Positions 24,097 to 33,052 of a stretch of 64,000 bases of DNA are shown here, in pieces (the first letter of the stretch is position 1; every line of letters begins with the position of its first letter). The DNA comes from Bin87 sp965204905 (lineage in GTDB: Bacteria; Chloroflexota; Dehalococcoidia; Lucifugimonadales; UBA3495), in the NCBI GenBank assembly GCA_965204905.1, contig OZ242042.1:3658001-3722000 (forward strand), in the 5' to 3' direction. The notes under the pieces were generated by a model, which worked only from the letters and a program-made list of their open reading frames with translations, did not search any database and was not told where the DNA came from. Both the position numbers and the translations under genes were made by a program.

Positions 24097-24735
24097 TTGG
24101 TTGGTTTTACAGTTTGGCTCCTTTACAGGCGATGGTGGAGGGGTGGTTGGTTTCAGGTAGGTTGCTGGTCAGGCGATGGTCTGGAGGTTGGTTGGGTGTT
24201 GTTGCGGTTGGACTCCTTTACAGGCGATGGGAGTTTCGGTTGGTTTGATTTCCGTTTGCCAGGGTTTCGGGCCGGTGTCAGTGTGCGGCCGGTTTGGTAC
24301 GCATGGTAGTTTGCCCGGTATTTCCCGTGGCCCACCGGGGCGGAGGTTTCACCCCCGTATCAAGTACGGGGCAGGCTCTCACCCTGAACCCTCTCCCATC
24401 AAGGGAGAAGGAAATTGGCAGCACGGCGCGCTGTGGCTGACGCTGGGGTTGTAACGGCCATATCCGTGAAGCAACGGCGGACATCGGCAGTCCTGTAACC
24501 CTGGGTATGCGATTTTTACTGACGGGTGGCCGCGAGGCCCGAAACCCTGGCAGGGGAATGTGATGTGTGATGCGGATAGATGTTCTTTCGCCTGATGGAA
24601 CCAGTATAGGGATTGGGGAAGTCGGGGCGCAATGGGCGGATGTCACTGTCAGAAGCAGGATTTGGAGGATTATTTGGATTTACGGGATTGGGGGCGCTGG
24701 TGGTAGATGACGCTGCGATTGGAGTGAGTTTCTGG

Positions 24736-24755
24736 ATTCCCGCCTACGCGGGAAT
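24736..24755. repeat. Palindromic dispersed repeat (ATTCCCGC..GCGGGAAT)
   Basis: A 20-bp perfect-stem palindrome, same family as 4468-4487 and 10862-10881. Confidence 0.65.
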
Positions 24756-24905
24756 GACGGAGAAGGGAGGAATGACGGTAGGGGCGGAATGACGGAGGCG
24801 GGGGCAGGATGACGGTAAAGGTGAGGTGGGATGACGGAGGCGGGGGTGGGATGACGGTAAAGGTGAGGCGGGATGAGGGTAAGGGTGTGCCGGGATGACG
24901 GGAGT
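24750..24905 (+). repeat. Degenerate GGGATGACGG tandem repeats
   Basis: A G-rich stretch of about 155 bases in which GG(A/G)ATGACGG recurs at irregular 18-30 base steps, interspersed with TAAAGGTGAGG and GGCGGGGG. It looks like an expanded and decayed satellite derived from the palindrome at 24736. Confidence 0.55.
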
Positions 24906-25007
24906 AATTGAAAAGCCTTGGGTTGTGCGGGGCCCGGTGCGGTCAGGGCCGGGGCGTTGTATCCTGTTACCGTAATGACATGCTAATTTTTGTGGAGCTG
25001 AGGAGTC

Positions 25008-25058
25008 ATGTCACCCAATTCAGACAGGCCGATGGCGTCTAAAGAGAGTGCGATATGA
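25008..25058 (+). CDS. Possible 16-residue leader peptide
   Basis: ATG at 25008, preceded by GAGGAG, encodes MSPNSDRPMASKESAI and its TGA overlaps the exporter ATG by ATGA. This suggests translational coupling to the exporter. It may be incidental. Confidence 0.35.
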   Translation: MSPNSDRPMASKESAI

Positions 25059-28000
25059 TCTTTCTGACCCGGTTGGCTTTGCGCAGCAGGGCCGTCACCG
25101 TCATGGCATTGGTTCTCATCCTGGTGGGCGGCGTGTATGCCTACCAGCAGTTGCAGCAGGAGCTTTTCCCCGAAATCAGTTTGGGGGTGATTAACGTCTC
25201 GACCTCCTTCCAGCAGGGCACTCCGTACCAGGTCTCGCGGGAAGTGACCGAGCCTATCGAGGACGTGATCATCGGGATGGAGGACCTGAAAGAGGTGACC
25301 TCAACGTCCCGGGGCAGCCGCTCCACGGTGCGGGCCAGCTTTGAAACCAACGCCGACCTGGAAGCAGCCGAGACGGAGATCAACAGCCGCGTGTCCGCCC
25401 TGCGCTTGCCCGACGCCGCCGGCGACCCGCGAGTGTTCGCGCTTTCGCCCAACCAGCGGCCCGTGATGGAGTTGAGCATATCGGGGCAGCGGGACGTGCC
25501 GGAACTGCTGCGCATCGTGGAGCGTCAGATCGCGCCGCCCATTCAGGCCATCCCCGGCGTATTCGAGGTGGACATCGAGGGTGGTGTCTCCGAGCAGGTT
25601 TTCGTCACCGTTGACCCCGCGCTGCTGGAGACCTACGGCCTCACCATCCAGAACGTCATCGGGGCGTTGCAGGGCAACTCGGTGGACGTTAACGCCGGCA
25701 GCATGTCGTCGCAGGACGGCATCGTCACCGTCCGGGCGTTCCACGGGTATGCCAACCTGGAATCCATACGCAACCTGCCCGTGGGGTTCGCCCGACCCGA
25801 CGGGCCGGCGGCCGGCGCGAACCGCAACGCCGACGCCACCGCAACGCCCATCCGCATGGTTGACGTGGCCGACGTGCGCGTGGCCACGCCGGAGGCCAGC
25901 ACCGTTTCCCGCACCAACGGGCAACCCAGCGTGAGCCTCAACGTGCTCAAAACCCCCGACGGCAACACCATCGACATCGCCCACGAGATCGATGACCTGC
26001 TGCTGGAACTGGAGAACGTACTGCCACCCGACCTGGACATTGCGATTATGGACAGCCAGGCGCCCCGGCTGGAAGAAGAGCTGAGCAAGGTGGTATCGCA
26101 AGGCTTGCAGGGCTTTGTCTTCGCCGTAATCGCGGTGTTTGTGTTCCTGTTGCAGATTCGACCCACCCTTTTCTCAGGGGTGATCAACACGATCCGGCCC
26201 ACCGCAATCATCGCGTTGTCGATTCCGCTGAGCGTGATGGTGACCATACTGGTCATGGCGGTGTTTGACTGGAACATGAACTTCATGAGCCTGGCCGGCC
26301 TGGCCATCGCCGTCGGGCGCATCGTAGATGACAGCATCGTGGTACTGGAGAACATCTACCGGCATATCCAAGGCGGCAGCCCCCGGGCCGTGGCGGTGAT
26401 TGAAGCCACCCAGGAGGTCAGCCCGGCCATCGTGGCGTCCACGCTGACCACCGTGGCGGTGTTCATACCGTTGGGGTTCCTGCCGGGCGTGGTGGGCCAG
26501 TTCTTCCTGCCCTTCGCGCAGACCGTGTGCGTATCGCTGGTGGCATCTACTCTGGTGGCGCTGACCGCGGTTCCCGTGCTGGCATCGTGGTTCCTGCGGC
26601 AGGGCGACATGGCGATCAACCCCGACACGCAGCCGGAGGATACGCTGCTACAGAAACTGTACACCCCCGTGCTGCGGCTGGCCCTGCGCTTTCGATTGCC
26701 GACCGCGATCCTGAGCATACTGGTGGTGTTGGCCAGCCTGACCCTGATCCGTCAACTCCCCATCGAGCTGTTCTCCCAGGGCCGCACCGAGGGAATCCGC
26801 ATCGACCTGCGCCTGAGAAACAACCCCTCAACCGGGCTGCTGTTCCAAGAGGTGCGCAGTGTCGAAGGCATACTTGACGATTTCGTGGCCCAGGGCGCGG
26901 TGGAGAGCTACCAGGTTACGCTGGGTTCCAGCAGCCGGAACTTTGGCGGCGGCGCGGATGACTCCTTCGACCGGGCCGGCTTCTCCGTGACGCTGACCGA
27001 TGACGCTCCTCCCGACCTGGACGAGCAGATCCGCAACGCCCTTCCCGAAAAACCGGGCGTTACCGCGCAGGTGTTCGCCGATTCCGGCGGGCCGCCGGGA
27101 CGCGGCGGCGTAAGGCTGACCCTCACCGGCACCAACTACGAGGATGTCCGCGCCGCCACCGACATCCTGGAGGTTGCCATTGAGCGCGACCCCGGCGTCC
27201 GCAACGTCAACACCAACATCGTAGATGGCGCCGAGGAGTTCACCATCGCCATCGACCCCAACGAGGCGGGGCGCTACGGTCTGTCCACGGCCAACGTCGC
27301 CAGCCAGGTCCGCACCTGGCTGCGGGGCAACGAGGTGACGGAAGTCGATCTGGGCGAGGAGACGCTGGACGTGGTGGTTCGCGGCGCGCCCGATTCGGTG
27401 GACGACACCGCGGATATTCCGCTGCTGCCCATCTCGGGCAGCGGAGGCGTCATCCCGCTGGGGGCCATATCCGATGCCGGCTACACCGTCGGCCCCAGCG
27501 CGGTCACTCACTACAACGGCAACCGTTCGGCCACCATCTCAGGCAGACTGGCCGGCCGCGACGCCGGCGCCATCGGCGAGCGCGTGGATGCCATCGTGGC
27601 GTCCACCCCGCTGCCGCCGGGGGTCAGCGTGCGCTCCGGCGGGACGTTCAGCGACATCCGCGAGGAATTCAACAACGTCTATGTGGCCATGGCCATCGGG
27701 GTATCCCTAGTCTATCTGGTGATGGTGGCGACGCTGGGTTCGCTGAAAATCCCGTTCATTATCGTGTTGAGCATGCCGCTGGCGGTGGTGGGGGCGCTGA
27801 TCGCGCTGGTAATCACCGACCGCTCGCTGAGCCTGCCGGCGCTGATGGGATTCCTGCTGCTGGTGGGCATCGTGGTGACCAACGCGATAGTGTTGCTCAC
27901 ATTTGTGCAGCAGTTGCGGCAACGGGGCGCTCCGCCCTATGAGGCCGTGATGTCGGCCAGCCGCATCCGCCTGCGCCCCATCCTGATGACCGCCTTCACC

Positions 28001-28255
28001 ACCATCCTGGCGCTGATCCCGCTGTCGCTGAGCGATTCGGCCGGACTGGTGGGCGCGGAACTGGCTACGGTGGTAATCGGCGGCCTGATCAGCTCCACCT
28101 TCCTGACGCTGGTGGCGGTGCCGGTGGTGTACCTGCTGTTCGAGGAGTCAGTTCCCAACCTGTATTACCGCGTGCGCGGATTGGTTTGGCGGCAGGCCGG
28201 CCGGACAGCGGAAGGGGAACTCGCCGGCGAGGGCGTGGGAGATGGCGACAGTTAG
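25055..28255 (+). CDS. RND-family efflux transporter permease (AcrB/MdtB-type)
   Basis: A 1066-residue inner-membrane exporter in the usual size range. The N-terminus has the first TM segment and GVYAYQQLQQELFPEI. The membrane core carries GRIVDDSIVVLENIYRH with the proton-relay Asp pair, and a second set of TMs follows (LPALMGFLLLVGIVVTNAIV). Large periplasmic loops follow TM1 and TM7, as in HAE1 pumps. No membrane-fusion or outer-membrane partner gene lies nearby, so it acts alone or with partners encoded elsewhere. The 3' end overlaps the convergent methyltransferase stop by 4 bases. The substrate is unknown. Confidence 0.93.
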   Translation: MIFLTRLALRSRAVTVMALVLILVGGVYAYQQLQQELFPEISLGVINVSTSFQQGTPYQVSREVTEPIEDVIIGMEDLKEVTSTSRGSRSTVRASFETNADLEAAETEINSRVSALRLPDAAGDPRVFALSPNQRPVMELSISGQRDVPELLRIVERQIAPPIQAIPGVFEVDIEGGVSEQVFVTVDPALLETYGLTIQNVIGALQGNSVDVNAGSMSSQDGIVTVRAFHGYANLESIRNLPVGFARPDGPAAGANRNADATATPIRMVDVADVRVATPEASTVSRTNGQPSVSLNVLKTPDGNTIDIAHEIDDLLLELENVLPPDLDIAIMDSQAPRLEEELSKVVSQGLQGFVFAVIAVFVFLLQIRPTLFSGVINTIRPTAIIALSIPLSVMVTILVMAVFDWNMNFMSLAGLAIAVGRIVDDSIVVLENIYRHIQGGSPRAVAVIEATQEVSPAIVASTLTTVAVFIPLGFLPGVVGQFFLPFAQTVCVSLVASTLVALTAVPVLASWFLRQGDMAINPDTQPEDTLLQKLYTPVLRLALRFRLPTAILSILVVLASLTLIRQLPIELFSQGRTEGIRIDLRLRNNPSTGLLFQEVRSVEGILDDFVAQGAVESYQVTLGSSSRNFGGGADDSFDRAGFSVTLTDDAPPDLDEQIRNALPEKPGVTAQVFADSGGPPGRGGVRLTLTGTNYEDVRAATDILEVAIERDPGVRNVNTNIVDGAEEFTIAIDPNEAGRYGLSTANVASQVRTWLRGNEVTEVDLGEETLDVVVRGAPDSVDDTADIPLLPISGSGGVIPLGAISDAGYTVGPSAVTHYNGNRSATISGRLAGRDAGAIGERVDAIVASTPLPPGVSVRSGGTFSDIREEFNNVYVAMAIGVSLVYLVMVATLGSLKIPFIIVLSMPLAVVGALIALVITDRSLSLPALMGFLLLVGIVVTNAIVLLTFVQQLRQRGAPPYEAVMSASRIRLRPILMTAFTTILALIPLSLSDSAGLVGAELATVVIGGLISSTFLTLVAVPVVYLLFEESVPNLYYRVRGLVWRQAGRTAEGELAGEGVGDGDS

Positions 28256-30042
28256 CGGGATGGCGAACCGCGCGCGGCATACGCTTGGCCGTATAGATCC
28301 ATCGCCCGCGCCAGCGCGTAGTCCAGGTTAATCAGGTCGTTCACCGAGTTCACCATCATCTCGCCGGCGTCGGCGATTTCCTGACGGTACTGCGACAGCG
28401 CAATCTGCCGATTGTTCTTGCGGATGTTGTGGTAGGGGCACATGGGAGCGCGGTTTTGAATTTCGTTGCTGGTGCCCTCTCTCGAACGCGGCGCGATGTG
28501 GTCCAGGTGGAAGTTGCGCGTGGTGCGGATGACGCTGCCATCGGGCCGGCGGTTGGCGAACCCGCAGCACCAAGCCGTGTAGTCCGACAGTTCCAGCAAC
28601 ATTTCCATCATCTGAGCATCCGGTATCAGGCTGGATGGCACTTTGAACTTGAGCTCCGGCAGAGTGAACGCCCGGGGCTGGTTATCGCTGACCGGAGACT
28701 CGCGCTCCGGCAGTTGCGTCGGGCCGTGCACCGTGGCCACGGGTTCGCTGCCCAACACCTGCTGCCCGGTGGTTTCTTCATGGCAGCGCAGCAAGGCCAG
28801 GTTAGGCTTGTTGAACTGCCGCTTGAACACCGTCCAGGCGCGTGGGTTAATGTCGCACGCGACCCACTGCCGGCCCAGCCGTTCGGCGGCCACGCCAACG
28901 TAGGCGCAGCCGGCGAAGCAGTCCAGCACCACGTCGCCGGGGTTGGTGCTGGCGGCGATGATGCGCTCGGCCAGCGCCACCGGCTTTTGCGTCGGGTAGC
29001 CGGTGCGCTCCCGGGCCTGCGAATTGAGCGGCGGAACGTCACTCCAGTTGCTGTCAACGATTCGACCCGGCATTTCACTCAAATACCGTTTCAGCCGAGG
29101 CCGCCGGGATTTGGAATCGGGATACCAGATGCGTCCCTCGCTGTCCAATTGGGCCATGGTTTCCCGTGAATAGCGCCAACCTTTGGGCGGCGATTCGTAG
29201 CCTTTCCATTCGTACATCATATTGGGCCGCGGGTTTGGACTGGTCATGTTGTCGAGTGTGTAGCGGCCTCTGCCGTCGTTATCGTCATAACGATACTTGT
29301 CGTCAACGTATTCGCGGTTGTGTTCGCCGTGCTGGGGGTTCCAAACGTAATCGTCGCTCTTGGTGTAGTAAAAGATGGTGTCCAGCACGTTGGCGTAATT
29401 CTTGGCGTCGCTGTGGGTGCTGGTGCGTTTCCAGGCAATCGCGCTGCGGAAGTTGTCCACGCCGAAGATGGCGGTCAACAACTCGCCCAGGCAGGTGTTG
29501 ACGTTGTTGTCGCAATGCAGGTACAGGCTGCCAGTGGGTTTGAGCGCTCGGTGGATTTCCAGCAGGCGTATGGACATATAGCACAGATAGGCCGCGATAC
29601 CGTCGCCGTGAGTGTAGCGTGCAACGTCGATTATGCCGGCGATGGTGGGATAGTCTTCGGTCAATTCCCGCAGCCAGTCCTCGTGAATGTCCGCCTCCCA
29701 CGACCAGATGTCGCGGTAGCGGGTTTCGGGCCAGACGATGCCGGCGGCCTCAGCGTCCCGCTGGTTATCGATGCCCCAACCGCGGAGCAGGCGCAACTCG
29801 ATTTCCCGCTCGGCGTCGGTCAGCGGCGGACGCAAGGGGTCGCGGTCGGTGTCCCGCCGCTTGCCGAAAGTTTCGTTCTTGGCAAAGGGCGGGTCGATGC
29901 AAACCAGGTCGATGCACTCATCGTTGAGCGACCGCAGAAACGGCAGGTTGTCGGCAATGTACACTCCCCGGTTCACGGCATTAAAGCCGTGCGCCTCGGT
30001 GGCCTCGCTCTGCATTGCCGGTCGTGCCGCGGCGTCAGTCAT
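28252..30042 (-). CDS. DNA methyltransferase (N4/N6 type) fused to an HNH endonuclease-like domain
   Basis: About 596 residues. The N-terminal part is an N6-adenine/N4-cytosine methyltransferase with catalytic DPPF in VCIDPPFAKNETFG and an SAM-binding motif further down, GDVVLDCFAGCAYVGVAAER (an order typical of beta-type enzymes). The C-terminal ~100 residues have an HNH motif: HLDHIAPRSREG, then NRAPMCPYHNIRKNN. Such a fusion could be a methylase with an attached nuclease, or a self-contained restriction enzyme. It diverges from the ATPase/TOPRIM pair, 143 bases away. The chosen ATG at 30042 follows GAGGA; the ORF could extend to 30078. Confidence 0.82.
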   Translation of the reverse strand: MTDAAARPAMQSEATEAHGFNAVNRGVYIADNLPFLRSLNDECIDLVCIDPPFAKNETFGKRRDTDRDPLRPPLTDAEREIELRLLRGWGIDNQRDAEAAGIVWPETRYRDIWSWEADIHEDWLRELTEDYPTIAGIIDVARYTHGDGIAAYLCYMSIRLLEIHRALKPTGSLYLHCDNNVNTCLGELLTAIFGVDNFRSAIAWKRTSTHSDAKNYANVLDTIFYYTKSDDYVWNPQHGEHNREYVDDKYRYDDNDGRGRYTLDNMTSPNPRPNMMYEWKGYESPPKGWRYSRETMAQLDSEGRIWYPDSKSRRPRLKRYLSEMPGRIVDSNWSDVPPLNSQARERTGYPTQKPVALAERIIAASTNPGDVVLDCFAGCAYVGVAAERLGRQWVACDINPRAWTVFKRQFNKPNLALLRCHEETTGQQVLGSEPVATVHGPTQLPERESPVSDNQPRAFTLPELKFKVPSSLIPDAQMMEMLLELSDYTAWCCGFANRRPDGSVIRTTRNFHLDHIAPRSREGTSNEIQNRAPMCPYHNIRKNNRQIALSQYRQEIADAGEMMVNSVNDLINLDYALARAMDLYGQAYAARGSPSR

Positions 30043-30144
30043 AATTCGTTCATTCCTCGCTGTGAGCCAGCGTAGCACCGCCCCGCAAAATCCCGCAACG
30101 GGCCGGCGTCACCGAATTTTACCGACCTCCGGCGACTGCTCTGT

Positions 30145-30150
30145 TATATT
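30145..30150 (+). promoter_or_regulatory. Candidate -10 element for the ATPase/TOPRIM pair
   Basis: TATATT lies 36 bases upstream of the ATG at 30186, in the gap between the divergent methyltransferase and ATPase genes. Confidence 0.4.
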
Positions 30151-30185
30151 AACTTTGCAGTGCATACGGCTACGGGAGCGTCATC

Positions 30186-31433
30186 ATGCTTACATCTCTC
30201 CGCCTGGTCAACTTCAAGAACTTCGCAGACGAGACGCTGAAGCTCGGCCCGTTCACGGTGATTGTGGGGGCGAACGCCAGCGGCAAGAGCAACATTCGGG
30301 ACGCTTTTCGGTTCCTGCATGGGATTGGGCGGGGGTACACGCTGGCGGAGGCCATAGGAGGCAAGTTAGGGGTAGGCGGCCACGTCGAGTGGGAGCCAAT
30401 TCGGGGTGTGCCCAACGAGATTGTGCGATTCGGGCAAAGCGATTCCCCCGGCATGGGCGAATTTACTTTGAGCATCGGGATGCGCCGGAGCGAAGAAGAT
30501 ACAGTTTTTTCTGCAAAGATCGGATTCAACCCGGACGATCCGGACGGATTTCGCTGGTTATCGGATGACATATCTGTTGATAGGCAGCCGGTCATGGGAT
30601 CGCTGAATATGGGAAATCGCTGGCACTTGATCTCCGAATCGCCCCGACCCTATTTGACGCGAAACTTTGGCGATGAGTCTCCGCATGATGACGTGCGGCT
30701 CCAGATCCGTTCCATCTTGGATAATATGCGCTTCTTGGACCCGTCGCCGGCGCAGATGCGCGAGCCATCCATTCCCGGCGCTGACACGCTGGGCGATTAT
30801 GGGCAGAACCTGCCTACCGTCCTGGAATCAATCTGCGCCGACGCCGACCGCAAGCAAACGCTGCTCTCGTGGTTTGAGGAACTGACGCCCATGGATGTAG
30901 CCGGCTTCGAGTTTCCCCGGGATCCCAGCGGCCGGGTGCATCTGCAAATCCTCGAGCGCAACGGGCGCAAGGTGTCAGCCTACAGCGCGTCGGACGGCAC
31001 GCTGCGCTTTCTGGGCATACTGGCGATGCTGCTGAATGAGGATGCCGGCGGCATTTATTTTTTTGAGGAGATTGACACCGGCATCCATCCCAACCGGCTG
31101 TGGTTGTTGCTGGACTTGATTGAACGGCAGACGGCCAAGGGCAAGGTACAGATCATCACCACCACGCACAATCCGGCGCTGCTGGCCTGGATGAACGACG
31201 AAACCTTTGAGCATACGTCCGTGGTCTATCGTGACCAATACTGGTCGGACAGCGTGATTCGCCCCATCGCCGACCTGTATAACCTGCGCGAGTTGAGAAA
31301 GTCCTACGGACTGGCGCGCCTGCTCACCAACGGCTGGCTGGAAGATGCGATGAAAGCGTCCGAAGGAGACGCCGACACCGACCATCTGCCCGATGACGAC
31401 GAAGATGACTGGGGGATGGAGGAGGAAGAATGA
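30186..31433 (+). CDS. AAA-type ATPase (AAA_15/21-like), first gene of an ATPase/TOPRIM pair
   Basis: A 415-residue ABC/SMC-like ATPase. The Walker A is GANASGKS at residues 28-35, and the N-terminus LTSLRLVNFKNFADETLKLG is typical of the RecF/OLD-like group. Near residue 290, GIYFFEEIDTGIHPNRL is the Walker B and D-loop region, followed by VQIITTTHNPALLAW. It overlaps the next gene by ATGA. Families with this layout include AbiL, PARIS and Gabija ATPases that act with a TOPRIM protein against phages. The acidic C-terminus (DDDEDDWGMEEEE) is unusual. Function in this genome is inference. Confidence 0.82.
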   Translation: MLTSLRLVNFKNFADETLKLGPFTVIVGANASGKSNIRDAFRFLHGIGRGYTLAEAIGGKLGVGGHVEWEPIRGVPNEIVRFGQSDSPGMGEFTLSIGMRRSEEDTVFSAKIGFNPDDPDGFRWLSDDISVDRQPVMGSLNMGNRWHLISESPRPYLTRNFGDESPHDDVRLQIRSILDNMRFLDPSPAQMREPSIPGADTLGDYGQNLPTVLESICADADRKQTLLSWFEELTPMDVAGFEFPRDPSGRVHLQILERNGRKVSAYSASDGTLRFLGILAMLLNEDAGGIYFFEEIDTGIHPNRLWLLLDLIERQTAKGKVQIITTTHNPALLAWMNDETFEHTSVVYRDQYWSDSVIRPIADLYNLRELRKSYGLARLLTNGWLEDAMKASEGDADTDHLPDDDEDDWGMEEEE

Positions 31434-32014
31434 ACGTATTCATCATCCCCGAGGACTTCCGTAAAGACCAGCACATCCTCAGGCCGTTGTTCACCAAGCT
31501 TTTCCAACGCCTCGGCTCGCCTTCGGCAGAGATTGCCATTTGCAGGGACCCACTGCTTGGCGGAATTGGCGAAGCCTTGAAATTGGAACGCATTGCGGAA
31601 ATAGTCGATCAGCAAGCGGCTATGCGCGACATACTGATACTTTGCGTTGACCGGGATGGCGAAGTAGGGCGACGGCAAAGACTCGATGACATTGAAGCTG
31701 GAATACAAGCCCAATTTGGCGACAGAGCACTTTTCTTCGCTGTGAACGCTTGGGAAGAGCTGGAAACCTGGGTCTTGGCCGGCCTGGACTTGCCCGGCAA
31801 CTGGCGATGGACGGACGTGCGCGCGGAGGTTCACGTCAAGGAGCAATACTTTGAGCCGTTGGCGGCCCAACGGGGTTTGGCTGGCTCAACGGGAGGCGGA
31901 CGCAAGGCGCTGGCTGAGGAGGCGTCCCGGCGCGTCCGCGCCATCCGGCAGAAGTGCTCCGAGGATTTCGACTCGCTAGCGCAACGTCTGCAATCTATCG
32001 CGGGTTCGTCATAA
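31430..32014 (+). CDS. TOPRIM-like partner of the ATPase (DUF4276/RloB-like)
   Basis: A 194-residue protein translationally coupled to the ATPase. MNVFIIPEDFRKDQHIL carries the N-terminal acidic residue, and DILILCVDRDGEVGRRQ carries D-x-D, together resembling a TOPRIM catalytic site. The middle AWEELETWVLAGLDL resembles the METWF-type segment of DUF4276 proteins. TOPRIM partners of AAA ATPases act as nucleases or as toxic effectors in antiphage systems. I cannot decide between DUF4276, RloB or DUF4435. The last residues are basic. Confidence 0.65.
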   Translation: MNVFIIPEDFRKDQHILRPLFTKLFQRLGSPSAEIAICRDPLLGGIGEALKLERIAEIVDQQAAMRDILILCVDRDGEVGRRQRLDDIEAGIQAQFGDRALFFAVNAWEELETWVLAGLDLPGNWRWTDVRAEVHVKEQYFEPLAAQRGLAGSTGGGRKALAEEASRRVRAIRQKCSEDFDSLAQRLQSIAGSS

Positions 32015-32026
32015 GGCATACCTGTT

Positions 32027-32052
32027 CCGCTCGTTTTGAGCCCGTCGAAGGA
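32027..32052 (-). repeat. TTCGAC..GCTCA-type dispersed repeat
   Basis: Minus-strand copy, GTCCTTCGACGGGCTCAA followed by AACGAGCGG, upstream of aprB. It matches the repeats at 24070 and 44817. Confidence 0.55.
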
Positions 32053-32140
32053 CGCCCGCCGCCATGTTCCCATTGATGTTACAATGCTCGGCAGACTTTT
32101 TTGCCGCTATCCGATTCTGATTGCAACAGAGGAGCTATCC

Positions 32141-32578
32141 GTGCCTACCTACGTCGATCCTTCCGCCTGCAACGCCTGCTCCGGCGTCCACGGCGGCCCC
32201 CAGTGCGTCTATATCTGTCCCAACGACCTGATGGTCCTGGACGATATAGTCAACAAGGGCAGCAACCAGGAACCCGATATGTGTTCCGAGTGTTACGCCT
32301 GTGTCAAACTCTGCCCCGAAAATGCCATTCACGTCCGCGGTTACGCGGACTTTGTTCCTTTAGGGGCGGAGGTGCAGCCCCACTATGAGGGCCAGGACAT
32401 AGTCTGGAACGTGACCTTCCGCGACGGGCGCACCGAGCACTTCCGGTTCGCGTCCCGCTCCACACCCTGGGGCAGTATCGATCCCTACGCCGGCATCAAC
32501 CCAGCCGACCGGGACGCCCTGCGCACGACGGCCCTTTTCGGCGAACCCGAGTACCTGATGCTCCCCGATTCCGCCTAG
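32141..32578 (+). CDS. aprB: Adenylylsulfate (APS) reductase beta subunit
   Basis: A 145-residue ferredoxin-like subunit with two [4Fe-4S] clusters. The Cys motifs are in CNACSGVHGGPQCVYICPND and CSECYACVKLCPENA, and the C-terminal tail includes GSIDPYAGINP. It transfers electrons to AprA in the conversion of APS to sulfite or the reverse. The GTG at 32141 follows GGAG and gives the canonical start VPTYVDPSACN; the upstream in-frame ATG at 32036 is rejected. It is in the same operon as aprA, but a PaREP1-like gene sits between them. Confidence 0.93.
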   Translation: MPTYVDPSACNACSGVHGGPQCVYICPNDLMVLDDIVNKGSNQEPDMCSECYACVKLCPENAIHVRGYADFVPLGAEVQPHYEGQDIVWNVTFRDGRTEHFRFASRSTPWGSIDPYAGINPADRDALRTTALFGEPEYLMLPDSA

Positions 32579-32582
32579 CGAG

Positions 32583-32975
32583 ATGACCACCGCAGCCGAC
32601 ACCATCGCCTACCACCGGGAGCGCAGTTGGCATTTCCTCGCTCTGGTGGACGACGAACTGGCCCGGGGCGAGTTGGAAGAGGCCAGCAACAAGTTGTGGG
32701 GCGCCGCTGCTCACGCCATCAAAGCCGTCGCCGAAAGCCGCGGCTGGCCTCACCATGTCCACGCTTTGCTTGAAAGCGCCGTCCTGCGATTGGTCAGGGA
32801 AGAAGGTGCGCCGCCACACATCGAGGGACAATATTACATCGCCTCGCACTACCACCAACGATTCTATGGCGGCCCGCCGGATGCGAGTAGCATACGGTAC
32901 GGCAAGACGGTAATCGCCGAGTTCATCCAAACCCTGGAAGCTTTACCGCCTCCTCCCCACACCACCACCTGCTGA
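32583..32975 (+). CDS. PaREP1/HEPN-like protein between aprB and aprA
   Basis: A 130-residue helical protein. EEASNKLWGAAAHAIKAVAESRGWPHHVH holds the PaREP1-type core and a possible HEPN-like R-x4-H. It is related to the proteins at 14287 and 14652. The ATG is 4 bases after the aprB stop, so it is part of the apr transcript. Its role in an operon for sulfur metabolism is not clear; it may be a captured accessory gene. Confidence 0.7.
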   Translation: MTTAADTIAYHRERSWHFLALVDDELARGELEEASNKLWGAAAHAIKAVAESRGWPHHVHALLESAVLRLVREEGAPPHIEGQYYIASHYHQRFYGGPPDASSIRYGKTVIAEFIQTLEALPPPPHTTTC

Positions 32976-33052
32976 CACCCACGTTCCATCTGCCACACTG
33001 CCGCGCTCCGCTTTCAGCCCTGGCCGGCCAATTACACAGGAGTACCTCCAAG

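Larger units (their letters stand above)
23958..25007. other. Repeat-rich intergenic region
   Basis: About 1.05 kb without a gene I can support. It holds a TTCGAC..GCTCAGGA repeat (24070-24096), two copies of CTCCTTTACAGGCGATGG near 24117 and 24211, and CTCTCCC-type repeat at 24390-24411. A palindrome lies at 24736-24755, followed by G-rich degenerate direct repeats of GGGATGACGG from about 24750 to 24900. Its base use differs from the genes. Confidence 0.6.
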
